A stretch of DNA of 5,793 bases, from the NCBI GenBank assembly GCA_030605285.1, contig JAUWIQ010000148.1, positions 1-5,793 on the forward strand, in the 5' to 3' direction. The notes beneath the pieces were generated by a model. That model did not search any database, had not been told where the DNA came from, and was given only the letters and a program-made list of their open reading frames with translations. Position numbers and translations under genes: made by a program. The DNA comes from Planctomycetota bacterium (lineage in GTDB: Bacteria > Planctomycetota > Planctomycetia > Pirellulales > UBA7805). Shown here in pieces: positions 1-5,793 of this stretch; position 1 is the first letter of the stretch, and each line of letters begins with the position of its first letter.

Positions 1-813
1 ACCGTGGGACACCGCGCCGGCTATTACGACGCGGCGGGCGTAATGCGCGACATGTTCCAGAACCACCTGCTGCAGCTGATGATGGTCACCGCCATGGAGG
101 TCCCGGTGCGGTTCGATGCCGATCTGGTGCGAAACGAAAAGGTGAAAGTACTCGAGGCGGTACGACACCTCGATACGGCCGAAGTGGCCCAACGGACGTT
201 GCGGGGCCAGTTCGATGGCTACCTTTCGGAGCCTGGTGGCGATCACAGCAGCCAGACGGCAACCTTTGCCGCCATACATCTGAGCATCGATAACTGGCGA
301 TGGCAGGGGGTTCCGTTCTATCTCCGCAGCGGCAAAGGGATGTCCTGCCGTACCACCCAAATCGTGGTTCAATTCCGTCAGCCGCCGCACAGTATGTTTG
401 TCACCGATCGCCACGCATCGATCGATGCAAACCGATTGGTTGTGCAGGTTCAGCCGGCCGAGGGGATCCAATTGCATTTCCAGACCAAGGTACCCGACCA
501 CGAAATGAAACTGCGGATGACCGAACTCGACTTCCAATTCGCGCGTGAGTTTTCCGGGCAGTTGCCCGATGCCTACCAGCCTCTGCTGCTGGATGCCTTG
601 GAAGGAGATGCGAGCCTGGTTGCCCGCAGCGACGAAGTAGAGCATTCGTGGAAAATTATCGATCCGATTCTGCGGGCCTGGAAGGAGACCGGAGAGCCCG
701 CTCTCCACATTTATGAACCGGGATTCTGGGGTCCCAGCGAGTCGATCGATTGGATGCGCAGACAAGGTCGTGAGTGGTTTGATACCTGTCCCGTACTGGG
801 TAAGCCCACTTGA
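1..813 (+). CDS. zwf: Glucose-6-phosphate 1-dehydrogenase, C-terminal part (5' end outside window)
   Basis: Oxidises glucose-6-phosphate to 6-phosphogluconolactone with reduction of NADP+, the first step of the oxidative pentose phosphate pathway, in the cytosol. The frame is open from base 1, so the gene starts upstream; the GTG at 4 is internal. The 270 visible residues match the C-terminal half of a family usually near 490-510 residues. Visible family motifs are GYYDAAG, then RDMFQNHLLQ, where His22 (codon 64-66) aligns with the catalytic base (His240 of the Leuconostoc enzyme), then RGQFDGY, then IDNWRWQGVPFYLRSGK with the conserved Lys112 (codon 334-336). Downstream are the DEVEHSWKIID and GFWGPSES segments typical of the C-terminal domain. 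The N-terminal NADP-binding Rossmann part is outside the window. The frame is intact and ends at TGA 811-813. The next gene starts 25 bp downstream on the same strand, so co-transcription with dus is likely. The family call is secure. Confidence 0.95.
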   Translation, partial: TVGHRAGYYDAAGVMRDMFQNHLLQLMMVTAMEVPVRFDADLVRNEKVKVLEAVRHLDTAEVAQRTLRGQFDGYLSEPGGDHSSQTATFAAIHLSIDNWRWQGVPFYLRSGKGMSCRTTQIVVQFRQPPHSMFVTDRHASIDANRLVVQVQPAEGIQLHFQTKVPDHEMKLRMTELDFQFAREFSGQLPDAYQPLLLDALEGDASLVARSDEVEHSWKIIDPILRAWKETGEPALHIYEPGFWGPSESIDWMRRQGREWFDTCPVLGKPT

Positions 814-838
814 ACGTTTCCCGACTTGAAAGAGAAGC

Positions 839-1927
839 ATGCAACCGCTGCAGTTAGGCAACCTCCGAATTGATTTCCCGGTAGTGCAGGCCGCGCTTTC
901 GGGCTACAGCGACTGGCCGATGCGGGTGATTGCCCGCCGACTCGGTGCCCCCTACACGCTTTGCGAGGTGATGCTCGACCGTTTCGTGGTGGAAGTGAGC
1001 CAAGGTGCAAAGGCGCGGCGCTATCTTCAGGTCACCGACGAGGAACACCCCGTAGGCGGACAGTTGATGGGGGCCGACCCGGATAATTTCGGTCCGGCTA
1101 CCGAGCGGCTCGTGGCATCTGGTTTCGATGTGATCGACATCAACTTCGGCTGCCCCGTGAAGAAAGTCCTGGGCCGCTGTCGAGGCGGATTCCACCTCGG
1201 TCAGCCAGAGGTCGCCCTGGAGATCGTTTCGCGCGTTCGCGAGGCCGCACCCGCCGATGTGCCCGTGACGGTCAAAATGCGGCGCGGGATTGACGATGGC
1301 AATCAAAGCCGGGACAACTTTTTTCAAATTCTCGATGGCGCATTTGCCCGTGGGGTCAGCGGCATCACCGTACATGGTCGCACAGTCTCTCAGCGTTACA
1401 ACGGCCCGAGCCGCTGGGACTTTCTCCGCGAAGTGAAACAGCACGTACCAGATCGCACCATCCTGGGCAGCGGCGATCTTTTCTCACCGCAGGCTTGCCT
1501 GGAAATGATCCGGCAAACGGGCGTAGACGGCGTGACCGTGGCCCGCGGAGCCATCGGCAACCCCTGGATTTTCTCCCAAGCGGCCGCACTGCTGCAGGGC
1601 GATCCGCTTCCTCCCCCGCCCACACTCCACGCCCAACGGGATGTGATCCGTACACCCTACCAATTGGCGAGTGAATTGCACGGTCCGGTCCGCTGCTGCC
1701 AGTTGATGCGAAAATTCGGCATCAAATATTCCCGCATGCATCCCGAGCCGACCGAAGTCCGCAATGCGTTTGTGCGGGTGCGGACACCCGAGGACTGGCA
1801 AAAAGTACTCCAAGTCCACTATGCGGAAGACCTACCCGGTCGTTATCCCCCCGCCGAAGCCGAAGCCGCTGAAACGCCAGGCGGGATAGTCAAAGATCCG
1901 GCCAAGGCAAGCTGCGGTCCAAGCTAA
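839..1927 (+). CDS. dus: tRNA-dihydrouridine synthase (Dus/DusB-like)
   Basis: FMN- and NADPH-dependent enzyme that reduces specific uridines in tRNA to dihydrouridine; cytosolic. The 362-residue protein shows the TIM-barrel Dus core in order. The N-terminal phosphate/FMN segment is VQAALSGYSDWP (residues 15-26). The active-site motif is DINFGCPVKK (100-109), with Cys105 as the expected proton-donating cysteine. FMN contacts are expected at Lys146 (VKMRRG), His179 (ITVHGRT), GSGDLF (210-215) and ARGAIGNPWIF (235-245). A helical C-terminal tRNA-binding part follows (LMRKFGIKYS, 289-298) and a polar tail of about 30 residues. Length is slightly above the usual 310-350. After GCPVKKV the loop reads LGRCRGG, where many family members have a Gly/Ala-rich stretch. 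The ATG at 839 is preceded by a purine-rich but weak ribosome site (AAAGAGAAG). It lies 25 bp after zwf, and its stop is 10 bp from the stop of convergent queG. The Dus subclass (A, B or C) is not settled. Confidence 0.93.
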   Translation: MQPLQLGNLRIDFPVVQAALSGYSDWPMRVIARRLGAPYTLCEVMLDRFVVEVSQGAKARRYLQVTDEEHPVGGQLMGADPDNFGPATERLVASGFDVIDINFGCPVKKVLGRCRGGFHLGQPEVALEIVSRVREAAPADVPVTVKMRRGIDDGNQSRDNFFQILDGAFARGVSGITVHGRTVSQRYNGPSRWDFLREVKQHVPDRTILGSGDLFSPQACLEMIRQTGVDGVTVARGAIGNPWIFSQAAALLQGDPLPPPPTLHAQRDVIRTPYQLASELHGPVRCCQLMRKFGIKYSRMHPEPTEVRNAFVRVRTPEDWQKVLQVHYAEDLPGRYPPAEAEAAETPGGIVKDPAKASCGPS

Positions 1928-1937
1928 CTTTTTTCAG

Positions 1938-3071
1938 CTACCCATCGAGCCTAGCCAGCGAACGGGAAATTTCACCACAAATCTCGCCCTCCGTCTCGAC
2001 CGCCAGACGGTTGCGGAGGGGCCTCAACGCGGCCGCGGGCGGATACCGACCCAGGGCCCAGGCCGAGGCCCCGCGGACAACTGGCTCCGCGTCATTTAAG
2101 CCCCTCACGAGGGCCCCCGCTGCGGCGGCGTGGGGCTGATTGCCAAGCACCAACGCCGCGTTGCGCAAGAGCCCGCGTCTGCGGGCCCGCCAGAGGGGCG
2201 TGTTGCGGAAACGCGCGCGAAACTCCACGTCATCGAGATCAAAAAGTTCCAGGAGTGGCAGCGGATTACTTGGGTTCTGCGGATAAAAGTCCGCCTCCTG
2301 CGTGACCGGGGCATGATGATTCCAAGGGCAAACATCCTGACAGACATCGCAGCCAAAAACCCATTCTCCGAGTCCGCTTCTTAATTCCTCAGGCACCGAC
2401 GACCGCAATTCGATCGTCAGGTAGCTGATGCACTTGCGGCTGTCGAGGACATAGGGCGCGACAAAGGCATCGGTGGGACAGGCGTCGAGGCACGCGGTAC
2501 AGGTGCCACAATGGTCTGTGCCCTGCGGCGCGTCGTACTCGAGTTCCAGATCGGTCACCAAGGCCGCGAGAAAAAACCAACTGCCCGCCTGTTGATTGAG
2601 CAGCAGCGTGTTTTTCCCGATCCAACCCAGCCCGGCATGTTGGGCAAATTCACGTTCCAACAGGGGGGCCGTATCCACGACCCCTCGGACCGCGGCGTTT
2701 GCTACTTTCGCTTGCAGCAGTGCAACCAACTTTTTCAGATCTTCGTGAATCCGATCGTGATAGTCACGACCCCAGGCATAGCGGGAAATGCGGCCACTAC
2801 CGCTGGCAACCGACGCAGGCTCGCAGGTGCGGTAGTTGCGGCCGAGCATCAGCAGAGAACGTGCCCCGCTGAGGAGAGAACGCGGATGGCCGTAGGCCTC
2901 GTGGCGGTCGCTGAGATAATGCATCTGCCCGGCATAACCCGCCTCGAGCCATTGGGCCAAGTGATGCAAGCCGCCTGGTGAAACCGCAGGACAAGCCCCG
3001 ACAAGCTCAAAGCCTAATCGTCTCGCTTCGGCTTTGAGTTCCGCCGTGAGTTGTTGCTTGGAGATCGACAT
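1938..3071 (-). CDS. queG: Epoxyqueuosine reductase
   Basis: Converts epoxyqueuosine to queuosine in the wobble position of GUN-anticodon tRNAs, the last step of queuosine synthesis; cytosolic, using cobalamin and two [4Fe-4S] clusters. From ATG 3071 the protein has 377 residues. The N-terminal cobalamin-binding half carries VVDTAPLLER (131-140), whose Asp134 matches the catalytic acid described for QueG, and GLGWIGKNTLLL (147-158). The ferredoxin-like domain has Cys188, 191, 194 and 198 in CGTCTACLDACP, then Cys214, and Cys241, 244 and 248 in CDVCQDVCPWN; together these are the full eight cysteines. Residues from about 296 form HEAT-like helices (RNAALVLGN, VVRGASAWALGRY), a C-terminal extension known in part of the family. 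The frame is open back to 3176, with other starts at 3176, 3125 and GTG 3074. I chose 3071 because MSISKQQLTAELKAEARRLG matches the usual QueG N-terminus. None of the starts has a clear Shine-Dalgarno site. The family call is very secure. Confidence 0.97.
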   Translation of the reverse strand: MSISKQQLTAELKAEARRLGFELVGACPAVSPGGLHHLAQWLEAGYAGQMHYLSDRHEAYGHPRSLLSGARSLLMLGRNYRTCEPASVASGSGRISRYAWGRDYHDRIHEDLKKLVALLQAKVANAAVRGVVDTAPLLEREFAQHAGLGWIGKNTLLLNQQAGSWFFLAALVTDLELEYDAPQGTDHCGTCTACLDACPTDAFVAPYVLDSRKCISYLTIELRSSVPEELRSGLGEWVFGCDVCQDVCPWNHHAPVTQEADFYPQNPSNPLPLLELFDLDDVEFRARFRNTPLWRARRRGLLRNAALVLGNQPHAAAAGALVRGLNDAEPVVRGASAWALGRYPPAAALRPLRNRLAVETEGEICGEISRSLARLDG

Positions 3072-3356
3072 CACGCCGGCATGGGACTCGGGATTGTCAA
3101 ACAATGGAAAACCGCTGTTTGCCATTCTGTAAAAAACATGCGAGTTTCTCAGTGCACCCCCCGCGCAGCGATCCAAGAAGGGAACCGTTCTCAGATTTCG
3201 GCAGTCAGAAACCTCGCTGCGGCATGGGGCCGCTCAGTTCCATCCCAGCCGCCACAACGCTAGCGGTGCATGCCGATCGATGTTTTTTGCGGCTGCCAAA
3301 AGAGGCTAGGAAATTGCATCCTCAAAATCGGCCTGGACACAGGTTGCCAATTCGCT

Positions 3357-3392
3357 ATGGTACCCCCCGCTTTGTGGACCCCAGTGTACCAT
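3357..3392. repeat. Inverted repeat upstream of the lipoprotein gene
   Basis: The arms ATGGTAC (3357-3363) and GTACCAT (3386-3392) are perfect reverse complements separated by 22 nt. The arm centres are 29 bp apart, close to three helical turns, and the repeat ends 53 bp before the ATG at 3446. This position would suit an operator or a leader hairpin. A 7-bp match at this spacing can also arise by chance in a window of this size, so the functional reading is weak. Confidence 0.3.
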
Positions 3393-3431
3393 TCTGTTAA
3401 GCACGGTAGGTCGAGTTAGAACCAATGTTTA

Positions 3432-3438
3432 AAAGGAG
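3432..3438 (+). promoter_or_regulatory. Strong Shine-Dalgarno site deciding the lipoprotein start
   Basis: AAAGGAG lies 7 nt before the ATG at 3446. This is near-optimal spacing and by far the best ribosome site in the window. It falls inside the reading frame of the longer candidate starting at ATG 3425, which itself has no such site. It therefore favours 3446 as the real start. Confidence 0.8.
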
Positions 3439-3445
3439 TCTGTCG

Positions 3446-4363
3446 ATGAAGCGGCCATCTGTCTGGTTGCCGATCGCAGCCTTGGCTCTGTTCGGTGGAT
3501 GTCAACAGGGACCTGGTGTCGGCGTCGATCCGTTTGGTCGCACGACCATCCCACCACCACCTACCGGGGCGGCCGCCGTGCACTCCTCTTCCGATCCCTA
3601 CTACAGCGGCCCGGGCAGAACAGCACCACCGCTCGTACCGATCGGGTCCAACACGGGCACCGCAGCGGGACAAGCAAACCTCAATCAGGCCCAGACATCG
3701 CCAAATCATTGGATTTCCACGGCATCGCAAACCGAACCCAACACCAGCGGCCGCTTACAACCGATCCCACCCTACGATCACCAGAAAAATGTGGCCCAAC
3801 CGATCGCGGTCACCGCCACTCCACCCACTGCAGGGGGTCCGATTCAGGCCGTCGGAAACCAAGCCCCCCTGACCAACCCCGCCCCCACGACATCCGCAGG
3901 GGGCCTCCGCTGGTCCTCCAGTCCACCGACGGCGACCGAGTCGAGCGGCACGACTTCTACACCCCGAACGGATCTGGCCAGTCTTCCCAAACAAAGTGTA
4001 ACGAACACCACTGCAAATACCGCCAGCCCGCCACGTCCCACGACAAATGTAACTGCGCGGCGCGAGATCACGCCCAACGCAACGCCCCGAACCGCCCGTT
4101 ATGGTCACGCCAAGGATTACACTCGCCTACAAGGTCGGTTAGAATATGCAGCAGGAACGCGGCAATGGAAACTGCATTACATTCCGACCCACGGTCAAAA
4201 GGACGCCTACGGGGGCAGTGTTAATTTAGCTGCCAACGCCACACTTGAGGATTATCAGGCCGGGGACTATGTCATCGTACATGGACGATTTGACCAGCAC
4301 GGTTCTCAAACGGACAGTGGCCCAGTCCGTTACATCCCAAGCGGTATTGCGCCGCTCCACTGA
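3446..4363 (+). CDS. Predicted lipoprotein with Pro/Thr/Ser-rich linker and small C-terminal domain, function unknown
   Basis: I do not recognise a functional family. The 305-residue product starts with a short lipoprotein-type signal: MKRP, a hydrophobic stretch (SVWLPIAALALF), then GGC with Cys19 as the only cysteine and the probable lipid-attached residue. The lipobox is imperfect because Phe is at -3. Residues 20 to about 215 are low-complexity, rich in Pro, Thr, Ser, Ala, Asn and Gly, and look like an extended spacer. Near its start is DPFGRTTIPPPPTG (28-41), which resembles planctomycete envelope proteins I recall. Residues from about 219 to 303 look folded: YTRLQGRLEY, WKLHYIP, DAYGGSVNL and GDYVIVHGRF form a beta-rich pattern reminiscent of an OB-type barrel. 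This fold is a guess. The ATG at 3425 would add seven residues, but the ribosome site supports 3446. The gene ends in a 12-bp tandem repeat, and secA-type ATPase lies 141 bp downstream on the same strand. That it encodes a protein is well supported; its role is unknown. Confidence 0.65.
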   Translation: MKRPSVWLPIAALALFGGCQQGPGVGVDPFGRTTIPPPPTGAAAVHSSSDPYYSGPGRTAPPLVPIGSNTGTAAGQANLNQAQTSPNHWISTASQTEPNTSGRLQPIPPYDHQKNVAQPIAVTATPPTAGGPIQAVGNQAPLTNPAPTTSAGGLRWSSSPPTATESSGTTSTPRTDLASLPKQSVTNTTANTASPPRPTTNVTARREITPNATPRTARYGHAKDYTRLQGRLEYAAGTRQWKLHYIPTHGQKDAYGGSVNLAANATLEDYQAGDYVIVHGRFDQHGSQTDSGPVRYIPSGIAPLH

Positions 4364-4394
4364 GCGCTCCACTGAGCGCTCCACTGAGCGCTCC
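4353..4394 (+). repeat. 12-bp tandem repeat (3.5 copies) over the lipoprotein stop codon
   Basis: The unit CGCTCCACTGAG occurs at 4353-4364, 4365-4376 and 4377-4388, with a half copy at 4389-4394, all exact. Because 12 is a multiple of three, the stop TGA (4361-4363) recurs in frame at 4373-4375 and 4385-4387. Each junction contains the palindrome GAGCGCTC (4362-4369, 4374-4381, 4386-4393). Adjacent palindromes can pair into 8-bp stems with 4-nt CACT loops. Replication slippage is the simplest origin. Confidence 0.95.
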
Positions 4395-4412
4395 TCAGCG
4401 GCCTGCTTTTTT
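4374..4412 (+). terminator. Possible intrinsic terminator after the lipoprotein gene
   Basis: Two alternative stems precede a T6 run at 4407-4412. One pairs GAGCGCTC (4374-4381) with GAGCGCTC (4386-4393) around the loop CACT. The other pairs CTGAG (4384-4388) with CTCAG (4394-4398) and extends, past one A/C mismatch, by CC (4381-4382) with GG (4400-4401); it ends 5 nt before the T-run. Neither stem abuts the T-run exactly, so this is plausible but not textbook. If active, it would separate the lipoprotein transcript from the secA-type gene. Confidence 0.4.
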
Positions 4413-4504
4413 CTGCTTGGATTCTGCTGTTTGTGTGCTATTTCCGCGCACCGACTCCAACGGCATTTCTCGTCTCGCCGCCGAGAAGGGCTGGGGGCAG
4501 CCTG

Positions 4505-5793
4505 ATGTTCGTCACCCGTACTCGGAATCTGCTCGCAAAAATCAATGCGTGCGCCAAGGCCCTGGATGCCCAGAGCGATGTGGAATTGCGCAAGCGCTGC
4601 CTTTCACTCCGCTACCGTGCCAAGAGCGGCGAATCGCTGGACCGCCTGCTACCTGAGTGCTATGCCCTGGTTCGCGAGGCGGCCGACCGGCACCTCGGGA
4701 TGCGACACTTCGATGTCCAGCTCATTGGCGGCATCCTCTTACATCATCGTTCCATCGTGGAAATGCAGACCGGCGAGGGCAAAACACTGACCGCCACACT
4801 ACCCGTTGCCTTAGCTGCTTTGAGCGGACAGGGCGCACACATCGCCACGGTCAACGACTATCTCGCCCGCCGCGATGCCGAATGGATGCGACCTATTTAC
4901 GAATGTCTGGGACTTTCGGTCGGTGTCGTGGAAACGGCGATGGCCCAAGATCAGCGCGGCGCCGCTTATGCCTGCGACGTGACTTACGGGACCGCCAAAG
5001 AATTTGGGTTTGATTTTCTCCGCGATCGCCTGCTACAGCGCCGCATCCAGCAGGAACCCTCCCATCTGCTTGGCATCATGCTTGGGCAGGAGGCGAACAC
5101 ATCGCACGAAAAGGCGGTCCAACGCGCACCTTATTTTGCGCTTGTCGACGAAGCGGACAGCATCTTGATCGATGAAGCCCGCACCCCGCTGATCATCAGT
5201 GCCGCCGCCACGGCCGAGCAGAAGGCAGCGGTCGAGGCGTATCGCTGGAGTGCGAAAGTCGCCCCTCAATTCGAGGAAGAAACGCACTATGACTACGATC
5301 ATGAAAAAAAAACCGTGGAACTTGGCACCGCCGGTCGTCGGTTGGTTCGCGATCTTCCGCATCCCGGTGCGCTGGCTGATGTCGGCATGGTGAGCATCTA
5401 CGAATATATTGAGCAGGCCATCAAGGTGGCCCGCGAGTTTTTCCTCGACCGCCAGTACGTGGTTCGTGATGGCGAGATTGTGATTGTCGATGAATTCACA
5501 GGCCGACTCTCCGAAGGCCGCAAGTGGCGGGCGGGCATCCATCAGGCCGTTGAGGCCAAGGAGGGCGTTGAGATCACCGTGGAAACAGGCCAGGCTGCCC
5601 GCGTGACGGTCCAGGATTATTTCAGACGATACCATCGACTCTGTGGTATGTCGGGCACCGTCATCAGTAGCCGTCGGGAACTGAAAAAAATCTACAACGC
5701 GCATGTGGTCGCAGTCCCCACGAACCGGCCCAATATACGCCAGGAATTGCCCGCTTACACGTTTGCTACCCGCGACAGAAAATGGCAGGCAAT
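4505..5793 (+). CDS. secA: SecA-type preprotein translocase ATPase, N-terminal part (3' end outside window)
   Basis: SecA is the motor ATPase that drives unfolded preproteins through SecYEG at the inner membrane. The frame is open from ATG 4505 for 429 codons to the window end. Visible motifs are GMRHFDVQLIGG (65-76), Walker A QTGEGKT (88-94, Lys93), TVNDYLARRDAEWM (115-128), TYGTAKEFGFDFLRDRL (160-176), Walker B LVDEADSILIDEARTPLIIS (213-232), VIVDEFTGR (326-334), GIHQAVEAKEGVEI (344-357), GMSGT (381-385) and VPTNRP (404-409). Compared with E. coli SecA from memory, Walker A sits 15 residues earlier. About 21 extra residues occur between LRD and Walker B, TNNE is replaced by TAKE, and the stretch covering the preprotein-crosslinking domain (233-317) is about 14 residues shorter. 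I infer a paralogue rather than the housekeeping copy, though this is not proven. The start has only a weak G-rich ribosome site (4493-4497). The upstream frame stays open to TGA 4385-4387, with GTG 4433 as another start. Confidence 0.85.
   Translation, partial: MFVTRTRNLLAKINACAKALDAQSDVELRKRCLSLRYRAKSGESLDRLLPECYALVREAADRHLGMRHFDVQLIGGILLHHRSIVEMQTGEGKTLTATLPVALAALSGQGAHIATVNDYLARRDAEWMRPIYECLGLSVGVVETAMAQDQRGAAYACDVTYGTAKEFGFDFLRDRLLQRRIQQEPSHLLGIMLGQEANTSHEKAVQRAPYFALVDEADSILIDEARTPLIISAAATAEQKAAVEAYRWSAKVAPQFEEETHYDYDHEKKTVELGTAGRRLVRDLPHPGALADVGMVSIYEYIEQAIKVAREFFLDRQYVVRDGEIVIVDEFTGRLSEGRKWRAGIHQAVEAKEGVEITVETGQAARVTVQDYFRRYHRLCGMSGTVISSRRELKKIYNAHVVAVPTNRPNIRQELPAYTFATRDRKWQA

Larger units (their letters stand above)
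3072..3445. other. Divergent intergenic region between queG and the lipoprotein gene
   Basis: About 370 bp without a supported gene. It must contain the start signals for queG (leftward) and probably for the lipoprotein gene (rightward). The queG frame stays open up to 3176, so a longer QueG N-terminus cannot be fully excluded. Short open frames here lack a ribosome site and protein-like composition. I see a perfect 7-bp inverted repeat at 3357-3392 and a strong ribosome site at 3432-3438. No promoter matched the sigma-70 consensus well. Small palindromes (CGCTAGCG at 3258-3265, GCATGC at 3268-3273) are present but are common by chance. Confidence 0.7.

Noticed and set aside
1900..1934. Possible terminator after dus: stem GGCC/GGTC with GCA/TGC around an AGC loop, then T6.
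   Set aside because: The stem is short, needs a G-U pair and a three-base bulge, and the T-run begins 9 nt after it.
3072..3176. N-terminal extension of QueG by 35 residues.
   Set aside because: The extension does not resemble QueG proteins, which usually begin near MSISKQQLTAELKAE. No start has a clear ribosome site, so length and similarity decide.
3372..3400. Possible sigma-70 promoter for the lipoprotein gene: TTGTGG, 17 nt, TGTTAA.
   Set aside because: The -10 box matches the consensus at only three of six positions, and this lineage's promoters are poorly known to me.
3425..3445. ATG 3425 as the lipoprotein start, adding seven residues.
   Set aside because: It lacks a ribosome site, while AAAGGAG stands 7 nt before ATG 3446 and would lie inside the extension.
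3499..4224. Alternative 241-codon frame on the plus strand within the lipoprotein gene.
   Set aside because: It is rich in Arg, His, Pro and Ser as expected from a shifted reading of this GC-rich, proline-rich gene, and it lacks a signal peptide or ribosome site.
4245..4505. Open frame with repeated S-T-E-R residues ending at TGATG, overlapping the secA-type ATG.
   Set aside because: The repeat in the protein is only the 12-bp DNA repeat read in another frame. Its first half lies inside the lipoprotein gene, it has no ribosome site, and its composition is not protein-like.
5033..5704. Long open frame of 223 codons on the minus strand inside the secA-type gene.
   Set aside because: It lies opposite a gene with clear SecA motifs throughout. 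Long antisense frames are common in GC-rich coding DNA, and it shows no recognisable domain.

Overview
The window is a GC-rich stretch of an ordinary bacterial chromosome and holds five protein genes. Two of them are cut by the window edges. I see no RNA gene, CRISPR array, transposase or phage gene. The best guess for the host is a member of the Planctomycetota. That rests on three things judged from memory of the families, not from a search: the style of the Dus protein (VQAALSGYSDWP near the N-terminus, GCPVKKVLGRCRGG at the active site), the Pro/Thr/Ser-rich lipoprotein with a DPFGRTTIPPPPTG motif, and a divergent SecA-type ATPase.

Layout, left to right. Positions 1-813 (+) carry the C-terminal part of glucose-6-phosphate dehydrogenase (zwf). 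After 25 bp follows a tRNA-dihydrouridine synthase gene (839-1927, +), probably in the same transcript. It meets queG (epoxyqueuosine reductase, 1938-3071, -) tail to tail with only 10 bp between the stops. A gene-free stretch of about 370 bp (3072-3445) separates the divergently read queG from a predicted lipoprotein gene (3446-4363, +). It probably holds the promoters of both and contains a perfect 7-bp inverted repeat. The lipoprotein gene ends inside a 12-bp tandem repeat that repeats its own stop codon in frame and can fold into GC-rich hairpins ahead of a T6 run. Then comes a secA-type gene (4505 to beyond 5793, +), open to the window's end.

Functionally, the left half combines NADPH production (Zwf) with two tRNA-modifying enzymes: Dus reduces uridine in the tRNA body and QueG completes queuosine at the wobble position. 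The right half concerns the cell envelope: a predicted lipoprotein and a Sec-type motor ATPase. The SecA-type protein departs from housekeeping SecA in several places (short N-terminus, about 21 extra residues before Walker B, altered TNNE motif, compact preprotein-crosslinking domain), so I infer a paralogue. The most noteworthy items are this SecA variant and the stop-codon repeat with its hairpins. I did not find a clearly new multi-gene system here.
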